From an uncultured Muribaculaceae bacterium (GTDB lineage: Bacteria; Bacteroidota; Bacteroidia; Bacteroidales; Muribaculaceae), in NCBI GenBank assembly GCA_910589055.1, contig CAJURN010000002.1, positions 198,444 through 262,443 on the forward strand: a DNA stretch of 64,000 nt, given 5' to 3'. A program made the translations under genes and the position numbers. Positions 43,401 through 52,453 of this stretch are shown in pieces. The notes beneath the pieces were generated by a model. It saw only the letters and a list, made by a program, of their open reading frames with translations. It was not told the origin of the DNA and searched no databases. Within the stretch, counting starts at the first letter, position 1; the number at the start of each line of letters is the position of its first letter.

Positions 43401-46400
43401 TGCGGCTGTTGTCGGGGTCGCGTCCTGTGAAGAGTGTTCCGTAACCCACTCCGGCCTCCTCAGCACGTTTGGCAGCATTACGCTCTTTCTTCAGATCCAC
43501 GAGGTTCTGTAGGTTGAAGTCGAGGTAGTTGTTTGCGGGCCACACGATTTCGCGGTCGCGCTCGCTGTCGTTGCTGTATCGGGCATGGGGGGTGAGTTCG
43601 AGAGGTACCTCGTATTCGTAGAAGTTGCTCTTGACGTCGGAGCCGAGACGGATAAATACCGACAGGTCGCCGGAGTGGAGACTCGTCAGGTCGTCGATGA
43701 GCGATTCGGCGTGTACCCACATCTGCATGCGCTTGTAGTTGCGCAGGTCGAGCTGAGTGTTGCGGTATACGCCGCGTGCGTCACCGGCCTGGAGCCCGAG
43801 TACTTTCATCGACATTGATTGTTCGTTGAGCTGCACAATCTGGCTCTGTCCGGGGTCGCTGATTCGGGTCACGCCGGGAGGAAGAACGTAGTTGACCGGC
43901 TCGCGTCCGGCATTTTCCTCGATGTTGACAACGGAGATATCGAGCTGTCCCTGTGCGGGAGCCTCGCCTCGGCTGTTGAGGTTGAAGTCGTAGCCGCGCC
44001 ACTCGCCGCGCACAAGCTCGAAGGTGGCGAAACGCAGGTGGGTTGTTGCCTTGAAGTTGGTGAGGAACATACGGGCGAAGCGCACGGTGGAGAAGTCGTT
44101 GATCGAGCCGACGACCTTCTCATAGTCCTTCAAAGGTATCTTGAACTGATACCATTCCACGGTGGGGTATTCGCCGTCGCGTGTTGGCACGATGGACACC
44201 TGTTTGTCGGTGATGTAGTTCTTGCCCACAACGAGGTCTTCGGGACGGATGGAAATCTTGTACTGGAAGTAGCGTTCGTATTCGTTGAGGGTGTTGTCCT
44301 GGTTGATGTCCTCGACGTCGGGCACGCTGCGTGACGACTGGTAGAGGGGATCTGCTGCGTCCTCGGGTGAGAGGGAGTTGCCTTCGACGCCGTTGTAACG
44401 CTTGTAGCGGTCGATAATGCCGAGGCGCTGTTCGTCGTAGTCATAGCCGCGGTAGAAGTGATAGTTGTCGCCCGCGGGGTCATTGAAGGGCGAGAACGGG
44501 TCGTCCTGCATCTTTGCGATGGTTGCAGGCGACAGGCGGCGGCTCAGGCGTTCGATGTAGTCCTGATATGATGGGAATGTGAACTCGTCGGAGTTGGGAA
44601 GTCCGTCAAGACCGACGTCCTGGGCCACACGCGCTCCGGTGGCGTTGTCGAAGGAGTAGGTTAGGGAGTTCTGCGTCGACACGCGTCCCCATGCGGTTTC
44701 AGTGAGGTACTGGTTGTTGCCGTCGTAGGGAATACCGTTCTCGTAGCTTTTGAGTCCGTCCTTGAGAATGTCTTCCGACAGTTCGCCGAGGTTGATGTAC
44801 AGGTCGCCACCCTCGAGATTAGGGTTCTCGGGGTCGAGGAAGGGGCTCATGAGCCAGAACTGGATGTATTCGATGTTGCTCTGCTCGAAGTTGGTGTTGT
44901 CGATTTTGCGCATGATACCGCCCCAGCGTTTTTCAGGATTCTGGAGGTAGCCGTCTTCGTCCACATTTTCGGCATCAAGGTTGTAGGGGCCGCGTTCGTT
45001 GGGGTAGTAGGAGAGGTTGAGCGTCTGTATTGTGCTTGATTCGCCGTAGCTGAGTTCGCGTCCGGGGAAGATTTCCTTGGATGTGACTTCGCGCACATAG
45101 GGATTCGACAGCTGCACGAGGTCGCTCTTGATGTAGCCCGGGGCGAGCGATGAATTGCGCTGGGTAAACATGCGGTCGATGTAGTACCAGTTGAGCAGCG
45201 CGCGGTTTTTGCCGTAGTCAACGTTGTTGCTCAGCGCCGCCTCGGGGAAAAGGGCGTCGCGGCTGTTGTCGTAAGGAGTCGATGCCAGGAACCATGAGTA
45301 GGGCGAACGGAGGTCGATGCCGGTCTGTGTGGCCTCGAAGTCGTCGACGTAGGACGAGCCTTTCGACGAGCCTGATTTCTGCGAATGTGGCAGCAGACGG
45401 GCGTATTCGGCGGTGAGGTTCAGGCGCGAGGGCGTGGTGGCGTTGACGGTCGGAATCTTGTTAAGGAGGTTGGTGAGCCACATGAATTCACCATTGTAGG
45501 TGAGGTTGAGGCCCAGCATTGTGTTGTTGACAACTTCGTCGCCGATGTTCACCTTCTCGATGAGCGCCTTCTCAGAGAAGTGGAGCAGCGTACCGCCGAT
45601 ATTGAGGTTTTTGTTGAGTTGATACTGGAGGTCGAGTCCGAGCAATGTCTTTCGTTGTGTCGAATACATCGACTGGTTCTCGAGCGTTACGCTGATGTTC
45701 TGTCCGGAGTCGATGATCGACTGGTTGGTGATGGTTACGATACCCATGGCATAGTCCACGGTATAGTCGGAGTTTTCGGTGAGCTGCACACCTCCGGCCA
45801 TCACGATAACCGAGCCTCGCGGCACGTTCATGGCATTGAGACGTATCTGCGAGCCTGACGAGGCCTGATATTCACCCGAGAGGATGAATTTGTTTTTGTT
45901 GGCGTACTGGCGTGCCACGACAAGGGTCGAGTCGTAAAGCTCCTGATAGATATATTGCTGCGCGAGCGCCGGATCGTTTATTTTCTTGGCAAGGTGCGAG
46001 CCGAAAGGTTCAACAACGGGGAAGATAATCTTGCCCGTGGACGACTGTATGGTGTAGCCCTCGATGTAGTCGAAAAATCCGTCGGGATTACTTTCTTCAT
46101 TGGAGTCGATGCGGTCGAGGTTCATCACCTGGAGCAGCGACTGGTTATTGAGCCCCGGCACTGGCAGATAGTTGATTTGCGTGCCTGTGGTGTCGGAGAG
46201 GTATTTGATGTTGAGTTTGAAATTGCTCTTCTGAATCTGGTAGCCGCCGAGTGAATACACGTTTTTCATCATGAGCTTCCACATTGGCAGATAGGGCGAT
46301 GAGGTGGTGCTCTTGAGCATCTTCACATACAGCGATTGGTCGGTGGTGGTGATGTCGCCGGAAAATTCGCCCACTTGATAGACCTGGCCGCCGTAGGTGT

Positions 46401-47853
46401 ACTCAAATGCCACGGCCAGTACCTCGTCGGCATTAAGGGCGCTCTTTACAGAGATATAACCGAGGGTGGAGTTGAGGGTGTATTCGCTTGATGACAGCAG
46501 GCGTGCGCTCTCCACTTTTTCATAGTCGCGTCCACCTTCGATTCCGTAGGCGGCAAGAGGTTCGAGAGCCTGGGTCACGGTGTTGATGTTTCGCGCTCCG
46601 GGGTAGTCCGACTTGATTACGGACAAAAGATTGTTGGATGCGTTGGCCGGATTGGGCAGTGCGGGATTCACGGCCCAGTAATTGTTGGCGAGCACGGAGT
46701 TTTCGCCAAGGTCCTGGAAGGCAACAAGGTTGCGCGACTGCTCGTACTTGCCGCTTTTGTTGGTAATCCATACCTCGATGCGCGTAATCTGCACGCCCGA
46801 CGAGACGTATGGCAGGCGCGATGCGAAAGTGTCGTAGTTGTCGCGGAAGAAGTGGCTCAGGAAGTAGTGACGGTTTTGGTCGTACTCGTCGGCGTTGACT
46901 GTGAACTGTGTTGTCTGCGCGCCGCCTTTGGTGTTGATTGACTTTGATTCGGAGTTCTGCTGCGACACGAGTGCGGTTGCGGTGAGTTTGCCGAACTGCA
47001 GTTTGCTCTTGAAACCGAACAAAGCCGTGCTTCCGCGAATCAGCGACGACCCGGTTGTCATTGATACGTTACCGGCCTCGATGCTTTTCACAATGTCGTC
47101 TTCCTTGCCTTCGTAGGCGAGTTTGAGGTTCTTGGAGTCGAAATCGAATGTCGCGTCGGTGTTGTAGGTCATATTGAACTTCATGCGGTCGCCCACACCT
47201 GCGGCAATCGTGGCCTGGATTTTCTGGTCGAAGTCAAAGTAGGTCTTGCGTCGTGCCGACAGGGAAAGAGAGGGGTTGTCGGTCTTGTTGCTCTTGATAC
47301 CCATCGACACCTGCACGGAGCCTTGGGTCTTGAGCGATACGCCGCCGGGGCCGAAAATCTTTTCGAGCGGTCCGAGGGCGAAGTTCATATCGAAGATGTT
47401 GAACGGCTGCTTCTCCTTGTCGGTGATGAGTGAGCGGTTGCGCTCGTTGTAGTACTGCTGCATAGAGCGACGCAGTTGCCAGTTCTCGTACTGCTGAGGG
47501 GAGAGCATGAAGGGTGTGGCGATGTCGTAGTCGCCCACGCGCGTACGCACGACATAGCATTTTGACACCGGGTCGTATTCGGCTGTGGTGGTGATGTTTG
47601 ACGGAGTGGAAAGGTCGTAGGCGAGTTCCTCCTCCATCAGGTCCTCGTAGCTCTGCGGCACTGTGGGCGGCACGGGCAGCGGCATGGCTACGGAATCGCC
47701 GGGAGGGGGTGGGGGATATGCCGCGGGAGCGGGTGGATTGATTTCCGGACGATACAACTGCCCCTGTACGGACACGGCAAGAACGCCCCCCGCAAGAAGG
47801 AGCGCTACAAGTGCGGCAAGTATATATCGTGTCGTTACTTTTTCCATTCGCAA
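40411..47853 (-). CDS. sprA: T9SS outer-membrane translocon SprA/Sov
   Basis: A 2480-residue protein, in the expected size range for SprA (about 2400-2500 residues), the 36-strand barrel through which type IX cargo leaves. It has an N-terminal signal/anchor (about 10-32), a Pro-rich stretch ('PPPPPGDSVAMPLPVPP'), then SprA-family segments such as 'FNIFDMNFALGPLEKIFGPGGVSLKTQGSVQVSMGIKSN', 'SSYVDDFEATQTGIDLRSPYSW' and 'PEKRWGGIMRKIDNTNFEQSNIEYIQFWLMSPF'. The C-terminal end is 'GIQLNLSLAR'. It may start at the second Met (47847). It lies after ruvA, a synteny known in Bacteroidetes. Confidence 0.97.
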   Translation of the reverse strand: MRMEKVTTRYILAALVALLLAGGVLAVSVQGQLYRPEINPPAPAAYPPPPPGDSVAMPLPVPPTVPQSYEDLMEEELAYDLSTPSNITTTAEYDPVSKCYVVRTRVGDYDIATPFMLSPQQYENWQLRRSMQQYYNERNRSLITDKEKQPFNIFDMNFALGPLEKIFGPGGVSLKTQGSVQVSMGIKSNKTDNPSLSLSARRKTYFDFDQKIQATIAAGVGDRMKFNMTYNTDATFDFDSKNLKLAYEGKEDDIVKSIEAGNVSMTTGSSLIRGSTALFGFKSKLQFGKLTATALVSQQNSESKSINTKGGAQTTQFTVNADEYDQNRHYFLSHFFRDNYDTFASRLPYVSSGVQITRIEVWITNKSGKYEQSRNLVAFQDLGENSVLANNYWAVNPALPNPANASNNLLSVIKSDYPGARNINTVTQALEPLAAYGIEGGRDYEKVESARLLSSSEYTLNSTLGYISVKSALNADEVLAVAFEYTYGGQVYQVGEFSGDITTTDQSLYVKMLKSTTSSPYLPMWKLMMKNVYSLGGYQIQKSNFKLNIKYLSDTTGTQINYLPVPGLNNQSLLQVMNLDRIDSNEESNPDGFFDYIEGYTIQSSTGKIIFPVVEPFGSHLAKKINDPALAQQYIYQELYDSTLVVARQYANKNKFILSGEYQASSGSQIRLNAMNVPRGSVIVMAGGVQLTENSDYTVDYAMGIVTITNQSIIDSGQNISVTLENQSMYSTQRKTLLGLDLQYQLNKNLNIGGTLLHFSEKALIEKVNIGDEVVNNTMLGLNLTYNGEFMWLTNLLNKIPTVNATTPSRLNLTAEYARLLPHSQKSGSSKGSSYVDDFEATQTGIDLRSPYSWFLASTPYDNSRDALFPEAALSNNVDYGKNRALLNWYYIDRMFTQRNSSLAPGYIKSDLVQLSNPYVREVTSKEIFPGRELSYGESSTIQTLNLSYYPNERGPYNLDAENVDEDGYLQNPEKRWGGIMRKIDNTNFEQSNIEYIQFWLMSPFLDPENPNLEGGDLYINLGELSEDILKDGLKSYENGIPYDGNNQYLTETAWGRVSTQNSLTYSFDNATGARVAQDVGLDGLPNSDEFTFPSYQDYIERLSRRLSPATIAKMQDDPFSPFNDPAGDNYHFYRGYDYDEQRLGIIDRYKRYNGVEGNSLSPEDAADPLYQSSRSVPDVEDINQDNTLNEYERYFQYKISIRPEDLVVGKNYITDKQVSIVPTRDGEYPTVEWYQFKIPLKDYEKVVGSINDFSTVRFARMFLTNFKATTHLRFATFELVRGEWRGYDFNLNSRGEAPAQGQLDISVVNIEENAGREPVNYVLPPGVTRISDPGQSQIVQLNEQSMSMKVLGLQAGDARGVYRNTQLDLRNYKRMQMWVHAESLIDDLTSLHSGDLSVFIRLGSDVKSNFYEYEVPLELTPHARYSNDSERDREIVWPANNYLDFNLQNLVDLKKERNAAKRAEEAGVGYGTLFTGRDPDNSRNRMAVMGNPSLSDVRVMLIGIRNNSATTKDGIVWVNELKVTDFNEDGGWAAKANATLSMSDIATVNLGAHVETAGFGSVDQSLNERRLDDYEQYNVAVQADMGRFLPEKAKLRAPVYYSMTKEKTSPKYNPLDQDVLLKDALDECTTKQERDSISNYAIERTTIQNFSLSGLNFDVKSKNPMPWDPANFTLNFSFSKQAKMDPTTEYENTNDYRGSFLYSYTPYIKNLKPFGWIKSKNKNLKFIREWDIQWLPNNISFQTNMSRYYYEQQTRSETDVMFQLPVSVSKNFLWDRQLALTWNVTKSLSFTFNSNTSARIEETVGAVNRKLFPDRYEQWKDTVWQSILSMGTPWSYNQTFTGQYKAPFSKIPVIDFITGSVSYNATYKWDRGATIDGEKLGNSIANQAAWTADGRVNFESFYNKIPFLKEVNNRFANTRKRATARKPKKFERTFRLKADTTLTIKHNLRTRKIKVTAVTADGDTPFPVKTKVVDVNTVEILNRGDQNLKFTVLELLKDEKSLARDMAEYAVRLIISPRNVSVRYRNTRTMSLPLFEPNIGNIFGQTNSYGPMSPGLDFAFGFTDESYIDKALDRGWLITDDGQTSPAIWSRTNELNIEANLELFKGFKIQLTFNRTDNRTSQVQFMYAGMPTSLSGSYTKTHCALLTALRSSSANNGYYSPAFDQFLSDIHAVRGRVEAQYAGIKYPDAGFISGTINAGQVFNPEVGTVSETSSDVLIPAFVAAYTGISPEKVNLNPFPDFSSVLPNWRITYDGLINMGNMRNIFKSFTLTHAYQCTYSVGSYSSYLNWVSAGGQTLGFTLDEISGQPIPSSPFNISSVAITERFAPLIGAKFTLKNELQFNAEYRDQRTLTLNSSAGQVVEATSKGITVGVGYKIVNFNTVLKMKGSGQGVSNDLTLNADFSFQNNQALIRRIEGNYTQPTSGTNTLNINFTAGYTLSKRITLKAYFDHQVNSPIVTTSSYPTTNSSYGIQLNLSLAR

Positions 47854-47895
47854 CAGCCACGGTGTCCGGAGAATTTCCGACTTGTGATGAGGAGC

Positions 47896-48480
47896 TTACA
47901 TCATGGAGAGCGCTTTCTTGATAGCTGCCTCGACCTTGAGAGTCGGGTCGGCGTCGAAAAGCGATTTGAGCGACTTCTGGGCGAGCTTGCGGTCGAAACC
48001 GAGCATCACGAGTGCGGCAAGAGCTTCCTCAAAGGCGTCGGAGCCGGATTGGGGCTGGAGTATTAACGTATCGGAAGAGGGTTTTATTTTATCTTTGAGG
48101 TCAACAATTATTCTTTCTGCGGTTTTGGCGCCTATTCCCTTGATACTTTTGAGACGACGCACGTCGGCCGAGGATATTACGGTGGCGAGTTCGTCGGGAG
48201 CGAGAGCCGAGAGAATGAGTATTGCTGTTGAAGCACCCACGCCCGAAACGCCTATGAGCTGGCGGAACAACTCGCGCTGGCGCTCCTCATGGAATCCGTA
48301 TAGCACCCAGGCATCCTCACGTATGGATTCGTGTACCCAAAGGCGGGCTTCCTTCGCTCCGTCAAGACTTGAAAATGTCGGCAGGGATATGTTCAGGAGG
48401 TATGCCACTCCGTCGCGGGTCTCGAGCACAACGGCAGCCGGATTCAGGCTTGCGACAGTGCCGCGGATGTATTCTATCAT
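47896..48480 (-). CDS. ruvA: Holliday junction DNA helicase subunit RuvA
   Basis: A 194-residue DNA-binding protein that holds Holliday junctions for RuvB. Domain I (about 1-60, 'MIEYIRGTVASLNPAAVVLETRDGVAYLLNIS') is the OB fold, domain II carries two helix-hairpin-helix motifs ('GVSGVGASTAILILSAL', 'LKSIKGIGAKTAERIIVDLKDK'), and domain III (about 145-194, 'AFEEALAALVMLGFDRKLAQKSLKSL') binds RuvB. Length is normal. It overlaps suhB by four bases (ATGA) and is followed by sprA. Confidence 0.98.
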   Translation of the reverse strand: MIEYIRGTVASLNPAAVVLETRDGVAYLLNISLPTFSSLDGAKEARLWVHESIREDAWVLYGFHEERQRELFRQLIGVSGVGASTAILILSALAPDELATVISSADVRRLKSIKGIGAKTAERIIVDLKDKIKPSSDTLILQPQSGSDAFEEALAALVMLGFDRKLAQKSLKSLFDADPTLKVEAAIKKALSMM

Positions 48481-49235
48481 TTTATGAGTTTTTTTAGCTG
48501 GTTATATATTTCCGGAGCACCGCACACGATGCACACTCCGCGGTCGGAGCGGAAGCGGCTTATGGAACCTCCGGCTTCCTTGACTATGAGCGCTCCGGCG
48601 CATACGTCCCATTCGTGCAGACCGAGTTCCCAGAATCCTCCGAGAATACCTGCGGCGGTGTAGCACAGGTCGGCAGCGGCCGAGCCGAGCCGGCGCATGT
48701 CGCGGACGTGGGGCAATACGGCGGCGAAATTGTCAAGGTTGTTGTCGGGATTGGTGTCCTTGTCAACAGGGAATCCAGTTGAAATCACGCTTCTGGAAAG
48801 ACGCGTTTCCGCCGAGACATGGATAGGCTGTCCGTTGAGAAACGCTCCGCAACCGCGCCGGGCATGGAACAATTCGCCTGTGGCCGGAAGATATACGACT
48901 CCGTACTCCGTCACGCCGCCGATTTCCACGCCGATGCTTATGGCCCACAATGGGATTCCGGCAAAAAAATTGGTAGTGCCGTCGATCGGGTCAACAACCC
49001 AGCGGACCTCATTGTCGGAGCCTGCCGTGGTGCCGGTTTCTTCCGACAGTATGCTGTGGGAGGGGAAATTCTTTCTGATGAAATCCTTGATATATTCCTC
49101 ACTCTCGCGGTCGGCGGTAGTGACAATGTCGCTGTCATTGAGCTTGTTTTCCATCCTCAGGCGGTCGCCTGAGCGGAAATAACCGAGAGCGATTTCACCT
49201 GCTCCACGTGCACATTCAATAATCTTGTCTATCAT
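48477..49235 (-). CDS. suhB: Inositol monophosphatase family protein
   Basis: A 252-residue Mg2+-dependent phosphatase of the inositol monophosphatase family. Motifs are 'SDIVTTADRESEEYI', 'HSILSEETG', the metal site 'WVVDPIDGTTNFFAGIP' and the second 'GLHEWDVCAGALIVKEAGG'. The substrate could be inositol phosphate or a related sugar phosphate; SuhB proteins also affect ribosome biogenesis in some bacteria. It is the first gene of the suhB-ruvA-sprA run, with a -7 box at 49255. Confidence 0.93.
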   Translation of the reverse strand: MIDKIIECARGAGEIALGYFRSGDRLRMENKLNDSDIVTTADRESEEYIKDFIRKNFPSHSILSEETGTTAGSDNEVRWVVDPIDGTTNFFAGIPLWAISIGVEIGGVTEYGVVYLPATGELFHARRGCGAFLNGQPIHVSAETRLSRSVISTGFPVDKDTNPDNNLDNFAAVLPHVRDMRRLGSAAADLCYTAAGILGGFWELGLHEWDVCAGALIVKEAGGSISRFRSDRGVCIVCGAPEIYNQLKKLIK

Positions 49236-49254
49236 AAGTCATGGTTTATATCTG

Positions 49255-49262
49255 CAAAGGTA
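49255..49262 (-). promoter_or_regulatory. -7 box for suhB-ruvA-sprA
   Basis: TACCTTTG followed by CA on the minus strand, about 20 bases ahead of suhB; TTTA sits 20 bases upstream, one mismatch from TTTG. The region 49263-49360 contains AT/G-rich repeats of the form GATTAAAGG and CTTTAATCC that could pair. Confidence 0.55.
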
Positions 49263-49416
49263 GTAAAAAAGATTAAGGGATTAAAGGGTAAAGGATTAAA
49301 GACAGCTGCTGCAATTAATCCATAATCCCTAATCTTTAATCCTCTCCAAATAATGCCTAATCTCAACAAATCATACATTTAGGATGTTAGATTGTAAAAC
49401 CCTAACTTCAACTGAT

Positions 49417-49824
49417 ATGGCTTATAAAATTATTGAAATCGAAGGCGTAGGCGAGGCTTATGCCAAGAAATTGCAGGAAGCAGGAGTCGTGACTACTGAC
49501 GACTTGCTCGAAAAAGCTGCAACTCCCAAAGGTCGTGCCGACCTTGCCGAAGAAACCGGAATATCTTCCAAACTTATTCTGAAATGGGCCAACCATGCCG
49601 ATTTGTTCCGCATCAAAGGCGTTGCCGGACAGTTTGCCGAACTTCTTGAGGCTGCGGGAGTCGACACCGTAAAGGAATTCCGCCATCGTGTAGCCGCCAA
49701 TCTTCAGCCCAAACTGCAGGAGGTCAACGACGAGCGCCATCTTTGCAAGCGCGTTCCTTCCGTGAGCGAAATCGAACGCATGATAGAACAGGCCAAGGAA
49801 CTCACACCCGCAATCAGCTATTGA
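49417..49824 (+). CDS. DUF4332 helix-hairpin-helix protein
   Basis: A 135-residue protein with two successive helix-hairpin-helix units ('IEIEGVGEAYAKKLQEAGVVTTDDLLEKA' and 'FRIKGVAGQFAELLEAAGVDTVKEF'), the pattern of the DUF4332 family, ending 'VPSVSEIERMIEQAKEL'. Such motifs usually bind DNA without sequence specificity; no direct function is known here. The ATG at 49417 is chosen because the upstream in-frame ATG at 49384 would place an unrelated leader before the first domain. It is followed by a strong bidirectional hairpin. Confidence 0.85.
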   Translation: MAYKIIEIEGVGEAYAKKLQEAGVVTTDDLLEKAATPKGRADLAEETGISSKLILKWANHADLFRIKGVAGQFAELLEAAGVDTVKEFRHRVAANLQPKLQEVNDERHLCKRVPSVSEIERMIEQAKELTPAISY

Positions 49825-49856
49825 CATTCTCCCATACGCTTGAGTAAAGATACACG

Positions 49857-49888
49857 GCACCCCGAAAGTTTTCCGGCTTTCGGGGTGC
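49857..49888. terminator. Bidirectional hairpin
   Basis: A perfect 12-bp stem (GCACCCCGAAAG/CTTTCGGGGTGC, 8-base loop) lies between the convergent DUF4332 gene and the CoA-disulfide-reductase fusion gene. T runs are short. Confidence 0.75.
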
Positions 49889-49905
49889 AACGTATTGAGG
49901 TGGAA

Positions 49906-52347
49906 TCAGATGAAGAGGTTGAGGTTTGCGTCGTCGGTGCGGTTCATGTATGTTGCCACGCCACCGATTGTCACATTGTCGAGAAGTTCTTCCCGTCTGA
50001 CGCCCATGACATCCATTGACATCTGGCAGGCAATGAATTCAACGCCGTTTGCTATCGCTGTTTCGCGCAGTTCTTCGAGCGAAGCGATGTTCTTGCGTTT
50101 CATTATGTGGCGCATCATCTTGCTTCCGGCCCCGAGCATATTCATTTTCGACAGTTTGAGCGCTTTTGTATCTGCCGGGAGCATCATTGAAAACATCTTG
50201 CCGAAGAGGTCTTTGCTTACTTTCGGCTTACGGGATTTCTTGATTGCATTAAGTCCCCAGAAGGTAAAGAATATTGTTACTTTCTCGCCTGTGGCGGCAG
50301 CCCCGTTTGCAAGAACGAAGGTGGCGAGTGTCTTGTCAAGGTCATCGCTGAAAAGCACGAATGTCTTGCCACGTCCTGAAGGTACACAGTTTATACTTTT
50401 CTCAGAGCCATTTCCGCGTTCTACAAGAATCCTGTATTTACCGGCTGAGGATTCTGACGAGAGGAATTTATTTCCGGTCGACTGACACCAGGCTTCGGCA
50501 TCGCGGGCAAAACCGGGGTCGGTTGCGGTGATTTCGAGGGTTTCTCCGGTCGCCATGCTGTCCATCGCATCCTTGAGTTTCATTATCGGGCCGGGACATG
50601 ATAGCCCGCAAGCGTCAATTCTTATAGCGGAAGATATAGTGTTGTTGTCAGAGGGTTTCATTTTATTATTTGTGTCGCAAAAAGGTTTGGGTGCGGGGAT
50701 TGGACTTGTGGCTGCATTGAAGGTCTTGATTCCACCGATGAGGTTGCGGACATCCTTAAATCCGTTCTGGCGGAGGATGTTTGATGCAAGGTAGCCGCGA
50801 AGTCCCACTCCGCAGTAGAGAATCACGGGACGTCCGGCGGGAATTTCCCCGAGCCGTCCGCGCATTGAGTCAAGCGGGATGTTTATGGCTCCGGGTATCG
50901 AACCTGTTGCAAATTCCATGGGCGTGCGGACGTCGATAAGCACTGCGTCTTTTGCGCCTCCGGCCTGCAGCTCACGCCAATAGATTGGTTTCATTTTTCC
51001 GGAGAGGATGTTCTCAGCCACATATCCTGCAATGGCAACGGGATCCTTGGCCGAGGAGTAGGGCGGGGCATAGGTTTGTTCAATTCCGGTCAGATCCGTG
51101 ACGGAACCGCCGTTTTTAATTACCTCTGCAATGGTGTCGATGCGTTTATCCACGCCGTCGTATCCTACAATCTGTGCGCCGAGCAGTTTTCCGTCTTCGG
51201 GCGAGAATACCACCTTGATTGTCATCGGTAAGGCATCGGGATAGTAGCCTGCGTGCGACGACGGATGTATTGTTGCCGACAGATATTCAATGCCGTCTTG
51301 TTTGAGACGTTTGGCAGCAAGTCCGGTTGCGGCAACTGTCATGTCGAATACCTTGGCAATGGATGTGCCTATCGAACCTTCGTACTTAATCTTGTTGCCG
51401 AATACCATGTTGTCGGCAACAATTCTTGCCTGACGGTTGGCCGGTCCGGCGAGATAATTGAGCCACGGGCGCCCCGTGAGAGGGTGCGGATATTCAATAG
51501 CGTCGCCTACGGCATAGATGTTCTCATCGGATGTGCGCAGGAATTCATTCACTTTGATACCTCGCATTGGGCCGATTTCAAGCCCGGCTTCCGAGGCAAG
51601 GGCTGTATTAGGTCTTACGCCGATTGAAAGGATAACCATGTCGGCTTCAAGGGTTCGGCCATCTGCGAAATGAATTTCAATTCCATTCTCATTCTTTGAG
51701 AATGAAGCGACTGCGGTTTCGAGATATAGCCGCACACCTTTTTCCTGAAGATGTGAGTGGACAATCTGCGCCATCGAAAAATCAATCGGAGCCATCACTT
51801 GGGGCGCCATTTCCACTACTGCCACTTCCGCTCCTGCGTGGCTTAGATTCTCGGCCATTTCCAGCCCGATGAATCCTCCTCCAACGATTACGGCACGCTT
51901 TACGTCGCCGGAAGCTACTTTAGCCTTTATCCGGTCGGTGTCAGCAACATTACGCAGTGTATATATTCCCTCGCTGTCTATTCCGGGCAGAGGCGGACGA
52001 ACGGGCGATGCGCCAGGCGAGAGCAGGAGCTTATCGTAGCTCTCGGTATAGGTTGTGCCGTCAGGTGCGGTCACTGTGATTGTTTTCTCTGTGGGGTTTA
52101 TCGCTGTCACCTCGGAGTTGACGCGGACGTCGATGTTGAAGCGTTGTCCGAACGACTCCGGAGTCTGCACGAGAAGTTTCTCTCTGTCAGCTATCACGCC
52201 TCCGATGTAATACGGCAGCCCGCAGTTGGCATAAGAGATATGTTCACCTTTTTCAAAAAGGATTATTTCGGCATCTTCCGAGATGCGCCTTATTCTTGCT
52301 GCAGCGGTAGCACCTCCGGCTACTCCACCCACTATCAGATATTTCAT
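49906..52347 (-). CDS. Fusion of CoA-disulfide reductase, rhodanese, TusA and DsrE domains
   Basis: An 813-residue four-domain protein. Residues 1 to about 450 are an FAD/NAD(P)H disulfide reductase of the CoADR type: 'IVGGVAGGATAAARIRR', the redox Cys in 'ISYANCGLPYYIGG', and 'IYAVGDAIE'. About 455-550 is rhodanese ('VLIDVRTPMEFATGSIPGAINIP', Cys in 'VILYCGVGLRGY'). About 570-645 is TusA ('DACGLSCPGPIMKLKDAM'). About 655-813 is DsrE-like ('KTFVLFSDDLDKTLATFVLANGAA', with 'EFIACQMSMDVMG'). Each has a candidate sulfur-carrying Cys. It likely moves or reduces persulfide sulfur. The in-frame ATG at 52404 is upstream of the promoter, so 52347 is used. It is divergent from oxyR, with a shared operator region. 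Confidence 0.92.
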   Translation of the reverse strand: MKYLIVGGVAGGATAAARIRRISEDAEIILFEKGEHISYANCGLPYYIGGVIADREKLLVQTPESFGQRFNIDVRVNSEVTAINPTEKTITVTAPDGTTYTESYDKLLLSPGASPVRPPLPGIDSEGIYTLRNVADTDRIKAKVASGDVKRAVIVGGGFIGLEMAENLSHAGAEVAVVEMAPQVMAPIDFSMAQIVHSHLQEKGVRLYLETAVASFSKNENGIEIHFADGRTLEADMVILSIGVRPNTALASEAGLEIGPMRGIKVNEFLRTSDENIYAVGDAIEYPHPLTGRPWLNYLAGPANRQARIVADNMVFGNKIKYEGSIGTSIAKVFDMTVAATGLAAKRLKQDGIEYLSATIHPSSHAGYYPDALPMTIKVVFSPEDGKLLGAQIVGYDGVDKRIDTIAEVIKNGGSVTDLTGIEQTYAPPYSSAKDPVAIAGYVAENILSGKMKPIYWRELQAGGAKDAVLIDVRTPMEFATGSIPGAINIPLDSMRGRLGEIPAGRPVILYCGVGLRGYLASNILRQNGFKDVRNLIGGIKTFNAATSPIPAPKPFCDTNNKMKPSDNNTISSAIRIDACGLSCPGPIMKLKDAMDSMATGETLEITATDPGFARDAEAWCQSTGNKFLSSESSAGKYRILVERGNGSEKSINCVPSGRGKTFVLFSDDLDKTLATFVLANGAAATGEKVTIFFTFWGLNAIKKSRKPKVSKDLFGKMFSMMLPADTKALKLSKMNMLGAGSKMMRHIMKRKNIASLEELRETAIANGVEFIACQMSMDVMGVRREELLDNVTIGGVATYMNRTDDANLNLFI

Positions 52348-52373
52348 AATTACTTGTTTGTATTTATTTTTTA

Positions 52374-52405
52374 CAAAAATAGATATAGTTTCATAGGTAA
52401 ACAAA
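52374..52405 (-). promoter_or_regulatory. Promoter of the CoADR-fusion gene
   Basis: On the minus strand TTTG (52402-52405), 20 bases and TATTTTTG (52374-52381) fit the Bacteroidetes consensus. An ATAGGTAAA box (52393-52401) sits between the two boxes, where a bound regulator would act on RNA polymerase. Confidence 0.75.
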
Positions 52406-52439
52406 TGGTTTTCCTTATCTTTGTATAGGTAAAAACTAT
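52403..52439. promoter_or_regulatory. OxyR-type operator between oxyR and the CoADR-fusion gene
   Basis: ATAGGTAAAAACTAT (52425-52439) is a perfect half of the OxyR motif ATAG-N7-CTAT, including the inner T and A. Twenty-two bases upstream, AAAT-N7-CTTA is a degenerate first half. The ATAGGTAAA core recurs at 52393. It overlaps the oxyR start region and a -7 box, TATCTTTG, at 52416-52423. Confidence 0.7.
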
Positions 52440-52453
52440 TGAACGCCTATTAT

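Noticed and set aside
47903..48487. 194-residue open frame on the plus strand fully opposite ruvA
   Set aside because: RuvA is unambiguous on the minus strand; the opposite frame mirrors its codon pattern and has no family motif.
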